Part shown: positions 28,082-39,230 of the stretch, in pieces
Numbering within the stretch: the first letter of the stretch is position 1
How the letters are laid out: every line of letters begins with the position of its first letter
DNA from: Oscillatoriales cyanobacterium CG2_30_40_61
GTDB lineage: Bacteria; Cyanobacteriota; Cyanobacteriia; Cyanobacteriales; Microcoleaceae
NCBI GenBank assembly: GCA_001873365.1
Contig: MNYZ01000090.1
Span: forward strand, 1 to 58,088
Reading direction: 5' to 3'
Length of the DNA stretch: 58,088 nt
Notes under the pieces: generated by a model
The model's database searches: none
What the model was told of the DNA's origin: nothing
What the model saw: the letters and a program-made list of their open reading frames with translations, nothing else
Made by a program: the position numbers and the translations under genes

Positions 28082-29071
28082 ATGTCTGACCTTCCATTCA
28101 CTTTAGATCAGTTACGCATTCTGAAAGCGATCGCGGCTGAAGGTAGCTTCAAGCGCGCTGCTGATAGTCTTTATGTCTCCCAACCTGCCGTGAGTCTTCA
28201 GGTGCAAAACCTAGAAAGACAGTTAAACGTGCCACTGTTTGACCGGGGAGGACGGCGCGCCCAACTGACCGAAGCTGGTCATCTACTCCTGAGTTATGGT
28301 GAAAAAATTCTGTCCCTGTGTCAAGAAACCTGTCGCGCCATCGAAGATTTACAAAATCTGCGGGGGGGAACTTTAATTATTGGGGCATCTCAAACCACCG
28401 GAACCTATATGTTACCCCGGATGATTGGGTTATTTCGAGAAAAATATCCCGATGTTTCGGTACAGTTGCACGTTCATTCGACCCGGCGCACCGCTTGGAG
28501 TGTGGTAAATGGACAAATTGACTTAGCCATTGTCGGGGGAGAAATTGCCCCCGAATTGATATCTGCTTTAGAAATTGTTCCCTATGCGGAGGATGAACTG
28601 GCGTTAATTGTTCCTACTTCCCATGAATTTAGCCAACGAGAAACGATTCTCAAAGAGGATTTATACTCGTTAAAATTTATTAGTTTGGATGCTCAATCAA
28701 CGATTCGCAAAGTTATTGATCAGGTTTTAACCCGGTGTGAAATCGATACGAACAACCTGCAATTAGAAATGGAACTCAGTTCCATTGAAGCGATTAAAAA
28801 TGCAGTGCAATCGGGGTTAGGAGTGGCGTTTGTTTCCACCTCTGCCATTGAAAAAGAGTTGCAAATGGGGGTAATCAAAAGGGTTAAAATTGATCAGGTG
28901 ATTGTTAAACGGACGTTATCGGTGATTTATAATCCCAATCGCTATCGATCCAAAGCCGCCGAGGCATTTACTAATGAAATTTTACCCAAATTTGCCAGCC
29001 CTAATTTTAACAAACATAGTATTGATGTACAATACCCAACGGAATACACGGCTTTACCTTTATCAGATTGA
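28082..29071 (+). CDS. rbcR: LysR-family regulator, RbcR type (copy 1)
   Basis: A 329-residue LysR regulator, starting at [17 protein letters not shown]; the ORF can be opened to 28025, but the added residues do not match the family. The N-terminal winged helix reads [31 protein letters not shown], followed by the effector domain [20 protein letters not shown]. RbcR/NdhR-type regulators control Rubisco, carbon-concentration or NDH genes in response to photorespiratory metabolites. It is divergent from the NnrU gene and followed after 95 bp by a close paralog. I call it RbcR from similarity I remember, not from a search. Confidence 0.88.
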   Translation: MSDLPFTLDQLRILKAIAAEGSFKRAADSLYVSQPAVSLQVQNLERQLNVPLFDRGGRRAQLTEAGHLLLSYGEKILSLCQETCRAIEDLQNLRGGTLIIGASQTTGTYMLPRMIGLFREKYPDVSVQLHVHSTRRTAWSVVNGQIDLAIVGGEIAPELISALEIVPYAEDELALIVPTSHEFSQRETILKEDLYSLKFISLDAQSTIRKVIDQVLTRCEIDTNNLQLEMELSSIEAIKNAVQSGLGVAFVSTSAIEKELQMGVIKRVKIDQVIVKRTLSVIYNPNRYRSKAAEAFTNEILPKFASPNFNKHSIDVQYPTEYTALPLSD

Positions 29072-29166
29072 TTTGATCGGAATTTTTGCAACCTTTGGGG
29101 TTAAAATTATCTAAAATAATCTGATTTTTGATTCTATTTTTACTCAATTCTTTACCAACTCTCACA

Positions 29167-30195
29167 ATGACAGATGTTCCTTTTACCTTAGATCAGTTAC
29201 GCATTCTCAGAGCGATCGCGGCTGAGGGAAGTTTTAAACGGGCGGCGGATAGTTTATATGTTTCCCAGCCCGCTATTAGTTTACAAGTCCAAAATTTAGA
29301 ACGACAGTTAAGTGTTCCTTTATTTGATCGCGGAGGACGCAGAGCTAAATTAACAGAAGCTGGACATCTTTTATTAAATTATGGCGAAAAAATCCTAAGT
29401 TTATGTCAGGAAACCTGCCGCGCCATTGAGGATTTACAAAATCTCCAAGGAGGTACATTAATTGTTGGAGCATCCCAAACTACGGGAACCTATTTACTCC
29501 CCCGGATGATTGGTTTATTTCGCGAAAAATATCCTGATGTGGCGGTACAACTGCACGTTCATTCGACTCGACGCACCGCTTGGAGTGTGGCAAACGGACA
29601 AATTGATTTAGCAATTGTTGGGGGGGAAGTGCCACCAGAATTACAAGATGCTTTGACAATTCAACCCTATATTGAAGATGAATTAGCTTTAATTATTCCC
29701 CCTTCCCATCCCTTTGCCAAATTAGACAAAATTCACAAAGAAGACTTATATCAATTGGAATTTGTGGCTTTAGATTCCCAGTCTACTATTCGCAAAGTCA
29801 TTGATCAAGTTTTAACCCGATCCGAGATTGATCCACGCTGTCTAAAAGTCGAAATGGAGTTAAATTCTATTGAAGCAATTAAAAATACCGTACAAGCCGG
29901 ATTAGGTGCCGCTTTTGTTTCGATTTCAGCCATTGAAAAAGAATTAGAAATGAAGGTTTTACACCGCATATTAATTGAAGATGTGGTGGTTAAAAGAATG
30001 CTTTCAGTCATTGTTAACCATCATCGCTATCAGTCTAAGGCATCTGAGGCTTTTAGTCGAGATATCTTACCCTTGTTTACTGCCGAAAATTGGACATTAA
30101 ACACCCATAACTTTTCCTCAAATTCTTCTAAAAAACCGATTAATATTGAGACGTTTATTTCTCCTACTGATTTTGAAGAAACTCAAGACCTATAG
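29167..30195 (+). CDS. LysR-family regulator, RbcR type (copy 2)
   Basis: A 342-residue LysR regulator starting at [17 protein letters not shown] (the ORF opens at 29128). Its first 158 residues differ from copy 1 at roughly 14 positions, all mild, so the DNA-binding helices are effectively identical. The effector domain and C-terminal tail are much less alike, and this copy ends with an extra Asn/Ser-rich stretch. The synonymous bases differ widely, so the duplication is not recent or has been followed by long divergence. The two proteins could bind the same sites and answer different effectors, or form mixed tetramers. Confidence 0.88.
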   Translation: MTDVPFTLDQLRILRAIAAEGSFKRAADSLYVSQPAISLQVQNLERQLSVPLFDRGGRRAKLTEAGHLLLNYGEKILSLCQETCRAIEDLQNLQGGTLIVGASQTTGTYLLPRMIGLFREKYPDVAVQLHVHSTRRTAWSVANGQIDLAIVGGEVPPELQDALTIQPYIEDELALIIPPSHPFAKLDKIHKEDLYQLEFVALDSQSTIRKVIDQVLTRSEIDPRCLKVEMELNSIEAIKNTVQAGLGAAFVSISAIEKELEMKVLHRILIEDVVVKRMLSVIVNHHRYQSKASEAFSRDILPLFTAENWTLNTHNFSSNSSKKPINIETFISPTDFEETQDL

Positions 30196-30224
30196 CAATC
30201 TTATTTGAGTTGTCTTGATCAAAA

Positions 30225-30262
30225 GGGAACACCGGAATAGGGAACACCGGAACACCGGATAA
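30225..30262. repeat. GGGAACACCGGA repeat
   Basis: GGAACACCGGA-type units occur several times here and again at about 37468-37495 upstream of atpG. This is a short dispersed repeat. Confidence 0.7.
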
Positions 30263-30335
30263 TACTTCTGACTGTTTCATATCAGTATTAAAATGTTACA
30301 ACCTCCGTTTTTAATTTTTTATCAGCAGTAACACT

Positions 30336-31733
30336 ATGAAAATCTACTGTACTCGTCCGGGTTGTTTGGGGGCTGATCGCAATAATTTTACCGATTTAGA
30401 GGATCAAATGACCCTCAAAACCGTACAGCAAAAATTCTGTACCACCTGCGGAATGCCTTTGATTTTAGATGGTCGTTATCTCCCCGAACTACTCTTAGGA
30501 CAAGGAGGATTTGGCACAGCCTATTTAGCCAAAGATCGCCGTTCTCCTACCATGAAATATTGTGTAGTTAAACAATTTAAACCCTCATCGGATTTAAACC
30601 CTCAACAATTAGCAACAGCACAAATTTTATTTGAAAGAGAAGCTCATGTTTTGGAACAGTTAGGCAATAAACATCCCCAAATTCCTGATTTATTTGCCTA
30701 TTTTCCCTTGGAAGCACCCGGATGGCAAACTTCAAAACCGGAAAGTTTTTTTTATATTGTTCAAGAGTATATTAATGGAGAAAATTTAGAAGCAGAACTA
30801 AATTCAAAAGGAAAATTTTCAGAAACAGAAGTTCGAGAAGTCCTACAGGAAATTCTCAAAATTCTGGAATTTGTTCATGATCATGATGTGATTCACCGCG
30901 ATATTAAACCTTCTAATATTATGCGTGATCGCCAAGGAATTTTACATTTATTAGATTTTGGGGCGGTTAAACAAGTCACTCAAAGTCCCGCCGGAACATC
31001 GACCGGAATTTATTCTCTGGGGTTTGCACCTCCTGAACAAATGCGAGGTCATACCGTGTTTCCTTCCACGGATTTATATGCGTTGGCGGTGACTTGTATT
31101 GTATTATTAACAGCAAAAGATCCTCAAGATTTATTTGATAGTTATAGTAATCAATGGAACTGGAGACAATTTGTTAGGGTTTCCGATGAATTAGCTAATA
31201 TTTTAGATAAAATGTTATTATCGACACCGAGCGATCGCTTTGGTTCGGCTACTCAAGTTTTAAGCGCCTTAAACCCGCCCCAAATTCCTCCTATTCCCCA
31301 ACCTCCTCCAATTCCTTCTCCTGCTATTTCTCCTCCTGTAACCCCAGTTCAACCTTTAACAACAACTCGTTCTTTTTCTACCTTAGAATTATTATCTAAT
31401 GCCGCCTTTGTGGGGTTTGAAGTTGGGGTTTTTGCCAGCTTAGGATTTGCTATATTTAAAGTATTTAATTTTAACCCTATGGTTTTATTAATTATCGGTT
31501 TAGTTGGGGTCACGGGATTAATATTTGCCCAATATCATCGCTGGATCGAAGTTGGGTTAGATTTTATTATTATCCCCTTAATTTCTATTGCAGCTTTATA
31601 TTTTATCTTATCAAAATTTAATCCTGATAGCCTGTTCCCATTAATAATAGTCCCTTTAATTCTGGCCATATTTAGCGTAGCTGTAACTACTCTATTTCGT
31701 TTAATTTATATCATGCTTAAACGAATTATATAA
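30336..31733 (+). CDS. 4-Cys-prefix serine/threonine protein kinase, membrane-anchored
   Basis: A 465-residue eukaryotic-type protein kinase. The N-terminal 4-Cys zinc-ribbon-like prefix has Cys5, Cys10, Cys35 and Cys38. The kinase domain shows the glycine loop GQGGFG (about 55-60), VVKQF with the ATP lysine, the catalytic loop HRDIKPSNI, DFG and an APPE-type activation end. A proline-rich linker (about 312-342) leads to a C-terminal region with about four hydrophobic helices. It probably phosphorylates cytosolic proteins while tethered to the membrane. It stands 225 bp upstream of a PstS-like protein on the same strand; the two may work together. Confidence 0.9.
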   Translation: MKIYCTRPGCLGADRNNFTDLEDQMTLKTVQQKFCTTCGMPLILDGRYLPELLLGQGGFGTAYLAKDRRSPTMKYCVVKQFKPSSDLNPQQLATAQILFEREAHVLEQLGNKHPQIPDLFAYFPLEAPGWQTSKPESFFYIVQEYINGENLEAELNSKGKFSETEVREVLQEILKILEFVHDHDVIHRDIKPSNIMRDRQGILHLLDFGAVKQVTQSPAGTSTGIYSLGFAPPEQMRGHTVFPSTDLYALAVTCIVLLTAKDPQDLFDSYSNQWNWRQFVRVSDELANILDKMLLSTPSDRFGSATQVLSALNPPQIPPIPQPPPIPSPAISPPVTPVQPLTTTRSFSTLELLSNAAFVGFEVGVFASLGFAIFKVFNFNPMVLLIIGLVGVTGLIFAQYHRWIEVGLDFIIIPLISIAALYFILSKFNPDSLFPLIIVPLILAIFSVAVTTLFRLIYIMLKRII

Positions 31734-31810
31734 CTGAAAATACTTAAAAACTAGACTAAATAAAGCAAACTCAATAAATCTGTTACCGAATCCATAACGC
31801 TTAAAACATA

Positions 31811-31830
31811 GATTACCGCTTTCGCGGTAA
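31811..31830. repeat. Small hairpin between kinase and PstS-like gene
   Basis: ATTACCGC (31811-31818) and GCGGTAAT (31823-31830) form a perfect 8-bp stem with a 4-nt loop. It lies midway in the 225-bp gap. No T-run follows, so termination is not implied. Confidence 0.55.
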
Positions 31831-31958
31831 TGACAGCCGATAAGTATTCCTAAACGCCAGCCGTGGTTCCTATATCTAGTAACACTATATCAATAACTGC
31901 CCCGATAATCATACAAAAGTGCTAAAATTTTCCCTAATACCCAAAACCCTTGATATTT

Positions 31959-33041
31959 ATGGCTCAAAAAAATGACACTACAACTTTAATCCTCGCCTTA
32001 CTAATTACCGGAGGATTAATTAGTGGCGGAATTTGGTGGTTTACTCGCAATATGAATTTGTCAACAGTATTAAATTCTAATCCCTCTCCCTCTAGTTCAA
32101 TTCCACCTAAACCCGCCCCAATTCCACCTACCTCTGTCCCTCAAACCTCCACAAAAGATTTTAAAACCTTTGCTGAAGTTCCTAATGTTCCGAATGGACT
32201 TTTTACCTATGGCGGAAGTACCACATTTGCACCTATTCGTAAAGTAATTAATCCCGAAATTCAAAATATTTTTCCTCAATTTAAATTACGATATTTTCAA
32301 AATCCTAGTCAATCCCCAGGTTCAGGAAGTGGGATTAAAATGTTAATTGATAATCAAATTACCTTTGCTGAATCTTCCCGACCTTTACAGGAATCAGACT
32401 ATCAACAAGCCCGACAAAGGGGATTAAATTTAATCGAAGTTCCGTTGGCGATTGATGGGATTGTAGTTGCAGTTAATCCTAACTTAAATATTCGAGGATT
32501 AACTGTTAATGAATTAAAACAAATTTATACGGGTAAAATCACTAATTGGAGCCAACTCGGAGGGCAAAATATTCCCATTGTTGCCTATTCTCGGACTCAA
32601 GAAGCAGGAGGAACAACAGAATTTTTTATTACAAATGTATTAGGAGGAGAGAGCTTTGGAGAGTCGATAAAATTTATTCCTACCACCACAGAAGCCCTAA
32701 GAGTGATCGCTAATAATCCTGGGGGAATTTATTACGCTTCCGCCCCAGAAGTGGTTGCACAATGTACTATTAAACCCATCGCCATTGGTTTAACCTCTGA
32801 TGCTTTAATTCAACCCTATAAAAATCCCTTAATTCCCCCTGAAAATTGCCCTCAACAACGGAATAAAATTGATCCTGTTGTGTTTAAAAATGGCGCTTAT
32901 CCCCTTACCAGAAGTTTATTTATTATTGTTAAACAAAATAATCAAACTGAACAACAAGCCGGAGAAGCTTACACTCAACTTTTATTAACTGCTCAAGGTC
33001 AAGATTTAATTGAAAAACTGGGATTTATTAGAATCCGTTAA
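31959..33041 (+). CDS. PstS-like phosphate-binding protein with membrane anchor
   Basis: A 360-residue periplasmic substrate-binding protein, taking the ATG at 31959 rather than the upstream TTG at 31950. Residues about 8-27 form a hydrophobic helix (LILALLITGGLISGGIWWF) without a clear cleavage site, probably a signal anchor. A Ser/Pro-rich linker then leads to the PBP fold. Phosphate-family motifs are GSTTFAPI, PGSGSGIKMLI, FAESSRPL and the RTQEAGGTTEFF loop. Anchoring plus proximity to a sensor-like kinase hints at a sensory rather than transport role, since no pstCAB genes follow. Confidence 0.85.
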   Translation: MAQKNDTTTLILALLITGGLISGGIWWFTRNMNLSTVLNSNPSPSSSIPPKPAPIPPTSVPQTSTKDFKTFAEVPNVPNGLFTYGGSTTFAPIRKVINPEIQNIFPQFKLRYFQNPSQSPGSGSGIKMLIDNQITFAESSRPLQESDYQQARQRGLNLIEVPLAIDGIVVAVNPNLNIRGLTVNELKQIYTGKITNWSQLGGQNIPIVAYSRTQEAGGTTEFFITNVLGGESFGESIKFIPTTTEALRVIANNPGGIYYASAPEVVAQCTIKPIAIGLTSDALIQPYKNPLIPPENCPQQRNKIDPVVFKNGAYPLTRSLFIIVKQNNQTEQQAGEAYTQLLLTAQGQDLIEKLGFIRIR

Positions 33042-33060
33042 GTTTTTTAGGCGGGGTATG

Positions 33061-33096
33061 TTTCTATCTGTTAACCTCTAGGTTAACAGATAGAAA
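33061..33096. repeat. 36-bp near-perfect palindrome
   Basis: TTTCTATCTGTTAACCT (33061-33077) is an exact inverted copy of 33080-33096, with a 2-nt centre. No T-run follows on either strand. It lies 19 bp after the PstS-like stop codon, so it could stabilise that mRNA's 3' end or be a mobile palindrome. Confidence 0.8.
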
Positions 33097-33251
33097 AAAT
33101 GTTACAATATAAAGTTAAGCATCAATGCAGTAGCTTTTTGTTGTATTTCTGAACGAGAAAATTTATCCTGAACTTCTAACCCCATTTGCACATAAAGATT
33201 TTGTTAAGAAAAAAACGGGTTTCTGCGATTACCTTTGCATCTTAACAAAGA

Positions 33252-33284
33252 TTTTGTGTAAGAAACCCGGTTTCTTACACAAAA
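33252..33284. repeat. 33-bp perfect palindrome containing the AGAAACCCGGTTTCT core
   Basis: TTTTGTGTAAGAAACC (33252-33267) and GGTTTCTTACACAAAA (33269-33284) are exact complements around a single C. A partial copy (GGGTTTCTGCG) lies just upstream at about 33219. It shows the repeat core extended into a longer stem. Confidence 0.85.
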
Positions 33285-33432
33285 ATCAAGATTCCTGTGT
33301 ACAGTTATTCCCCGTAAAGTCTTAATCAATGGGCTGTCCCGTACTTATAGTGATAAATTGAGCTGATTAATCAGATCCTATAAAGCGTTGAAGCTAGACA
33401 AGATCCAAGGAATGTGATATCATCCTAATATT

Positions 33433-33558
33433 CTTAGTCGGTTCTGGTGGAGAACAGCCACCAGAAGTAATGGGGAAAGAGCAGTGCAAGGCTGCCGCTG
33501 TCCCGCAACTGTGATCAGAGATTGACCTCTGTAAGTCAGGATGCCCGCCGATACTAAG
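33433..33558 (+). ncRNA. Cobalamin riboswitch upstream of cbiMNQO
   Basis: The aptamer is closed by CTTAG/CTAAG (33433-33437 with 33554-33558). It contains the purine-rich core TGGGGAAAG, the GCCGCTGTCCCGCAACTG segment and the B12 box AGTCAGGATGCCCGCC (33534-33549), all hallmarks of the adenosylcobalamin class. It sits directly before a cobalt transporter operon, as expected for repression by coenzyme B12. Just downstream, CTCATCT (33560-33566) can pair with AGATGGG-like AGATGGAG (33591-33597) and bury the cbiM start codon. Confidence 0.92.
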
Positions 33559-33592
33559 GCTCATCTAAAATTAACCGGTCTGCGAGGTACAG

Positions 33593-34354
33593 ATGGAGAT
33601 AAAATTGCATAGACTTTCGCGCCTTGGGATGATGGCAGGGCTGAGTTGTTATTTGGTTGTGGGATCTCCTACGCCTGCCCATGCTATGCACATCATGGAA
33701 GGGTTTCTGCCAATAGAATGGGCTGTTTTTTGGTGGATTGTGTTTATTCCATTCTTTATTTGGGGACTGCGATCAATTGCCCGCATCACTCGTGAGCATC
33801 CCGAAACTAAGCTATTGTTAGGATTAGTAGGAGCTTTTGTCTTTGTATTGTCGGCTCTGAAAATTCCTTCGGTGACGGGTAGTTGTTCTCACCCAACGGG
33901 GACGGGGTTAGGAGCGGTGCTGTTTGGGCCGGGAGTGATGTCGGTGTTGGGCGCGCTAGTCCTGTTATTTCAAGCATTACTCTTAGCTCATGGTGGTTTA
34001 ACGACTTTGGGAGCCAATGCGGTGTCGATGGCGGTTGTGGGGCCATTGGTAGCTTATGGTATTTATCAGATAGTGATTAAAGGCGGTGGGAAATCAACTC
34101 TGGCTATTTTTATGGGATCGGCTTTGGGGGATTTACTCACTTATGTGATGACTTCGATCCAATTGGCATTGGCATTTCCGGCAGCTAGTGGTGGAGTTTT
34201 GGCTGCCTTTACTAAATTTGCTACTATCTTTGCACTGACGCAAATTCCCCTATCCATCAGTGAGGGTTTATTGACGGTGTTAGTCTGGAATTGGTTGCAT
34301 CAAACCGCAATAGAGGAATTGCAGTTATTGAATTTAATCAAACAGGAGTCATAA
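33593..34354 (+). CDS. cbiM: Cobalt ECF transporter substrate-binding subunit CbiM
   Basis: A 253-residue membrane protein of the CbiMNQO cobalt importer. Residues 1-31 form a signal peptide ending in AHA, so the mature N-terminus would be MHIMEGFLP, whose Met/His residues coordinate the metal in this family. About six or seven helices follow. The [44 protein letters not shown] region is the family signature. A GAGG site (33584-33587) lies 5 nt before the ATG and within the riboswitch-linked hairpin. An internal ATG near 33629 is a less likely start. Confidence 0.95.
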   Translation: MEIKLHRLSRLGMMAGLSCYLVVGSPTPAHAMHIMEGFLPIEWAVFWWIVFIPFFIWGLRSIARITREHPETKLLLGLVGAFVFVLSALKIPSVTGSCSHPTGTGLGAVLFGPGVMSVLGALVLLFQALLLAHGGLTTLGANAVSMAVVGPLVAYGIYQIVIKGGGKSTLAIFMGSALGDLLTYVMTSIQLALAFPAASGGVLAAFTKFATIFALTQIPLSISEGLLTVLVWNWLHQTAIEELQLLNLIKQES

Positions 34355-34357
34355 GCA

Positions 34358-34639
34358 ATGAAGGGAAATAGTCGGAGTTGGAATAATTGGCTATTGGTAT
34401 TGGGTGTGGTAGGGTTAGCGATCGCTCCACTATTGTTGGTTAAAGAAGGTAAGTTTGGCGGATCTGATGGCGAAGCTGAAGCAGCGATTCAGGAGATTAG
34501 TCCTAACTATCAGCCTTGGTTTACTCCCATATTTGAACCGGCTAGTGGTGAAATTCAATCTCTGTTATTTTCTGTGCAAGCCGGGTTAGGAGCCGGAGTT
34601 ATGGGGTATGTAATTGGGCGCTATTCCCACCGCCGTTAG
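34358..34639 (+). CDS. cbiN: Cobalt ECF transporter accessory subunit CbiN
   Basis: A 93-residue protein with two transmembrane helices (about 10-26 and 67-87) and a soluble loop between them containing FGGSDGEAEAAIQEISPNYQPW, the typical CbiN loop that threads onto CbiM and assists metal loading. Its ATG starts 3 bp after the cbiM stop codon, so translation is probably coupled. Confidence 0.93.
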   Translation: MKGNSRSWNNWLLVLGVVGLAIAPLLLVKEGKFGGSDGEAEAAIQEISPNYQPWFTPIFEPASGEIQSLLFSVQAGLGAGVMGYVIGRYSHRR

Positions 34640-34669
34640 TGATTGTAACACAATCAAGAATAATCTATT

Positions 34670-35458
34670 ATGCACAATAATCTGGATACCTATACCTACA
34701 GGAATCATTTGCTACAGGTATCACCGCAACAGAAACTCTGGTTTGCGATCGCCTTAGTGCTGATGGCATTAATGGCGCATCCGATTACACAACTATTGAT
34801 TGCTGTGTGGCTGGGGGTGTGGACAGTTGGTTACGCCCGGATTCCAGTCAAGGTGTATTTGCGGGTGCTGATGGTGGCGGGACTGTTTCTGCTAACTAGC
34901 ATTCCGGCCTTAGTATTAAATATGGTATCGGTGGAGGAAATTGCCTCTGTGCAACTGGATCAGGTTGGGGGTGTGGCTGTGGGTCAGTGGTATTTGTTTG
35001 TCAGCAGAAGCGGACTAATTCAAGCTTTCGAGATTGGAATTAGATCCCTAGCTTGTACCTGTGGTTTGTTATTTGTATTGTTTACCATCCCATTTACTGA
35101 TATTTTAAAGGTCTTACAAAAGTGGTATTTCCCCACAGTTTTAACTGAATTATTGCTGCTAATGTATCGGTTTGTATTCTTGTTCCTAGGTATTGTCACC
35201 CAATTGCAATTGGCACAACGGGCGAGGGGAGGCTATCGTACCCGTCAGCGTTGGATGTATAGTGTGGGATTGTTAGTGAGTCAACTGCTGGTGCGATCGC
35301 TCCAAAGTTACCACCACTTCTCCCTAGCCCTGAATTCCCGTGGCTTTAAGGGTAACTTTCAATTCCACTCAAATCACTCCTATATCTACTCCAAACGCTA
35401 TGCGATCGAATCTGTGATCGGGTGTATTGGATTAGTGATTTTGGATTTCAGACTTTAA
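34670..35458 (+). CDS. cbiQ: Cobalt ECF transporter transmembrane subunit CbiQ
   Basis: A 262-residue coupling protein (EcfT type) with about five membrane helices. The coupling-helix motif ARGGYRTR (after QLQLAQR) and the second motif LALNSRGF are both present; these contact the ATPase. It lies 30 bp downstream of cbiN and 15 bp upstream of cbiO. Confidence 0.93.
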   Translation: MHNNLDTYTYRNHLLQVSPQQKLWFAIALVLMALMAHPITQLLIAVWLGVWTVGYARIPVKVYLRVLMVAGLFLLTSIPALVLNMVSVEEIASVQLDQVGGVAVGQWYLFVSRSGLIQAFEIGIRSLACTCGLLFVLFTIPFTDILKVLQKWYFPTVLTELLLLMYRFVFLFLGIVTQLQLAQRARGGYRTRQRWMYSVGLLVSQLLVRSLQSYHHFSLALNSRGFKGNFQFHSNHSYIYSKRYAIESVIGCIGLVILDFRL

Positions 35459-35473
35459 ATCCCCTAATTTTAT

Positions 35474-36331
35474 ATGTCTTCTCCCTTAATCGAATTTAAA
35501 AAAGTATGCTACACCTATGCTGGTGGAAATCGTCCCGCCCTACAGGAATTAAACCTAACTATTCCAGTAGGTCAAAAGACAGCAATTCTAGGACATAATG
35601 GCTGCGGAAAATCCACATTGTTATTTCTAGCTGATGGTTTATATCGCTGTAATTCCGGGGTAATTTGTTGGCAGGGAAAACCATTAAAATATGATTCATC
35701 TTCCCTTAATATATGGCGAGAACGGATTGGATTAGCATTTCAAGATCCTGAACAACAACTGGTTGCTGCTACCGTTGCCGAGGATATTTCCTACGGACTT
35801 TGTAATTTACAATTATCAAGAACAGAAATAGAACAGCGATTACAACAAACACTAATAGACTTTTCCTTAAAAGAACTAGCAAACTCCCCCTTGCATCATC
35901 TCAGCCTCGGACAAAAGCGACGAGTAGCATTAGCAGGCGTTATGGTACTTCAGCCGCAACTGTTGTTACTAGATGAACCTACGGCTTATTTAGACTCTCT
36001 ACAGACTCAGAATTTGTTACAAGAGTTAGATCGAATTCACTTGCAGGGTACAACTATTGTGATGGCAACCCATGATCTCGATCTGGCATACTCTTGGGCT
36101 GATGTGATGATCGTACTCCATCAAGGACGAATGGTATTATCAGGGGAAGCTCTGGCGGTGTTTACAGATGTTAATTTGTTGGCAGAATTGCAATTAGGTA
36201 TGCCAACTTTGTTAGAGGTTTGGTATAGCTTTCCAGAACAATTTCGCCCATCGGAATTGACTCCCCCCAGGACGATCGCACAGTTGCGTTCCTACCAAAA
36301 AAAAATGTATGATAGATATTATCAAGTCTAG
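35474..36331 (+). CDS. cbiO: Cobalt ECF transporter ATP-binding subunit CbiO
   Basis: A 285-residue ABC ATPase that powers the importer at the inner face of the membrane. Walker A is GHNGCGKST, the Q-loop FQDPEQQ, the signature LSLGQKRR, Walker B LLLLDEPTAYLD and the switch His is in ATHDLDLA. It is the last gene of the riboswitch-controlled operon; two copies of the AGAAACCGGGTTTCT palindrome follow it. Confidence 0.95.
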   Translation: MSSPLIEFKKVCYTYAGGNRPALQELNLTIPVGQKTAILGHNGCGKSTLLFLADGLYRCNSGVICWQGKPLKYDSSSLNIWRERIGLAFQDPEQQLVAATVAEDISYGLCNLQLSRTEIEQRLQQTLIDFSLKELANSPLHHLSLGQKRRVALAGVMVLQPQLLLLDEPTAYLDSLQTQNLLQELDRIHLQGTTIVMATHDLDLAYSWADVMIVLHQGRMVLSGEALAVFTDVNLLAELQLGMPTLLEVWYSFPEQFRPSELTPPRTIAQLRSYQKKMYDRYYQV

Positions 36332-36349
36332 TTGGAACTAAAATGATAC

Positions 36350-36413
36350 AGAAACCGGGTTTCTAAAAAAATCTTGATTCTATCCCAAAGTTGTTGTCAG
36401 AAACCGGGTTTCT
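36350..36413. repeat. Two AGAAACCGGGTTTCT palindromes after cbiO
   Basis: Exact 15-bp palindromes lie at 36350-36364 and 36399-36413. The first is followed by AAAAAAATC and the second by AGGG. They sit between the convergent cbiO and atpG genes and may serve as terminators: on the minus strand the first stem region is preceded by T-rich sequence. Confidence 0.8.
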
Positions 36414-36498
36414 AGGGTCGTGCGTGTAAATCATTAAAAAAAATAAGGTGAGTTATAACTTGCGTCAACCCACCCTAAAATTAATATTGAATTAGAGA

Positions 36499-37449
36499 TT
36501 AACCCTTCAATGCTTCTGCACCGCCGACCACTTCCAGAAGTTCCTGGGTAATGGAGGCTTGACGAGCTTTGTTGTAGGATAAGGTCAGGGATTTAATTAA
36601 ATCTCCAGCATTTTCACTGGCATTACTCATCGCCGTCATCCGGGCGGCTAACTCACTGGCAATAGATTCTTGCCAAGCGCGTAATAATTGGTTAGTTAAA
36701 AACAAAGGTAATAACGCATCCAAAATCTGAGCGGGATCTTGTTCAAAAATCATGTCTCTCGGTAAATCCGTGAGATTATTTTTGACTTTTTCCCGTGCGA
36801 CTTCAAATTGACCATTTTTAGTCGTCAAACGGAAGATTTCATCATCCTTTGGCTCTAACCCTTGAGGAGTAAGAGGTAACAGGGTTTGAATTACCGGACG
36901 AGAGGCAATTAACGAAACAAATTTCGTATAAATTAACTCAATCCGATCCAATTCCCCGGATAAAAATAAATCCAGAAGATTATCCGCAGAATCCCTGACT
37001 CTTTCTAAGGCGGGATTTTTCTCAGGATTTTCTACCGTAATCCGAATAGGAGTATCCCGTCTTTGGAAATATTGAATCGCCTTGCGTCCGACTAATAAAT
37101 AGGTACATTCAATCCCCTCGGCTTCTAACTCTTGGGCACGAGTTTCAGCCTTTTTAATCACGCTACTATTATAAGTACCGCACAAGCCCCGATTACCGGC
37201 AATCACCAGTAATCCGACTTTTTTAACTTCCCGTTGTTTGAGCAAAGGTAAATCTGCTTCTTCAAATTTCAAACGGGATTGTAACCCATAAAGAATTCCG
37301 GCTAATCGATCAGCAAAAGGGCGGGAAGCCAAGACTTGTTCCTGGGCACGACGCACTTTAGCTGAAGCAACTAGACGCATCGCTTCTGTGATTTTCTTAG
37401 TGTTTTTAACCGAATCAATGCGATCGCGGATCGATTTTAAATTTGACAT
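36499..37449 (-). CDS. atpG: ATP synthase gamma chain
   Basis: A 316-residue central-stalk subunit of F1. The family start is [27 protein letters not shown] at 37449; the ORF opens at 37488. The N- and C-terminal coiled-coil helices are clear (the latter [36 protein letters not shown]). A cyanobacterial-type insertion is present in the middle (about 190-230), but the disulfide-forming cysteine pair of chloroplast gamma is missing, as expected in cyanobacteria. Last gene of the atp operon. Confidence 0.96.
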   Translation of the reverse strand: MSNLKSIRDRIDSVKNTKKITEAMRLVASAKVRRAQEQVLASRPFADRLAGILYGLQSRLKFEEADLPLLKQREVKKVGLLVIAGNRGLCGTYNSSVIKKAETRAQELEAEGIECTYLLVGRKAIQYFQRRDTPIRITVENPEKNPALERVRDSADNLLDLFLSGELDRIELIYTKFVSLIASRPVIQTLLPLTPQGLEPKDDEIFRLTTKNGQFEVAREKVKNNLTDLPRDMIFEQDPAQILDALLPLFLTNQLLRAWQESIASELAARMTAMSNASENAGDLIKSLTLSYNKARQASITQELLEVVGGAEALKG

Positions 37450-37640
37450 AGTTTTGTCTATAACAGGGAACACCGGAGCTGGGAACACCGGAACAGGTTT
37501 GCCGTATCAGTCTTTATCAAACACTTTTGGGCGCGACTGCCCTATCACCCAACAGTTAAAGAGTCAACAGTGAACAGTATCTTAACTCTTACACTGATCA
37601 CCCTTAACTCTTACACTGATAAATGATAGGTGATGACTAA

Positions 37641-39173
<1,533 letters not shown>

Positions 39174-39230
39174 TTAGAGGTTATCAGTTCAAAAAAGATC
39201 CCCGACATGATCATGACGGGTCACTAGATT

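Noticed and set aside
33061-33096. Palindrome as a Rho-independent terminator
   Set aside because: No T-run follows it on either strand.
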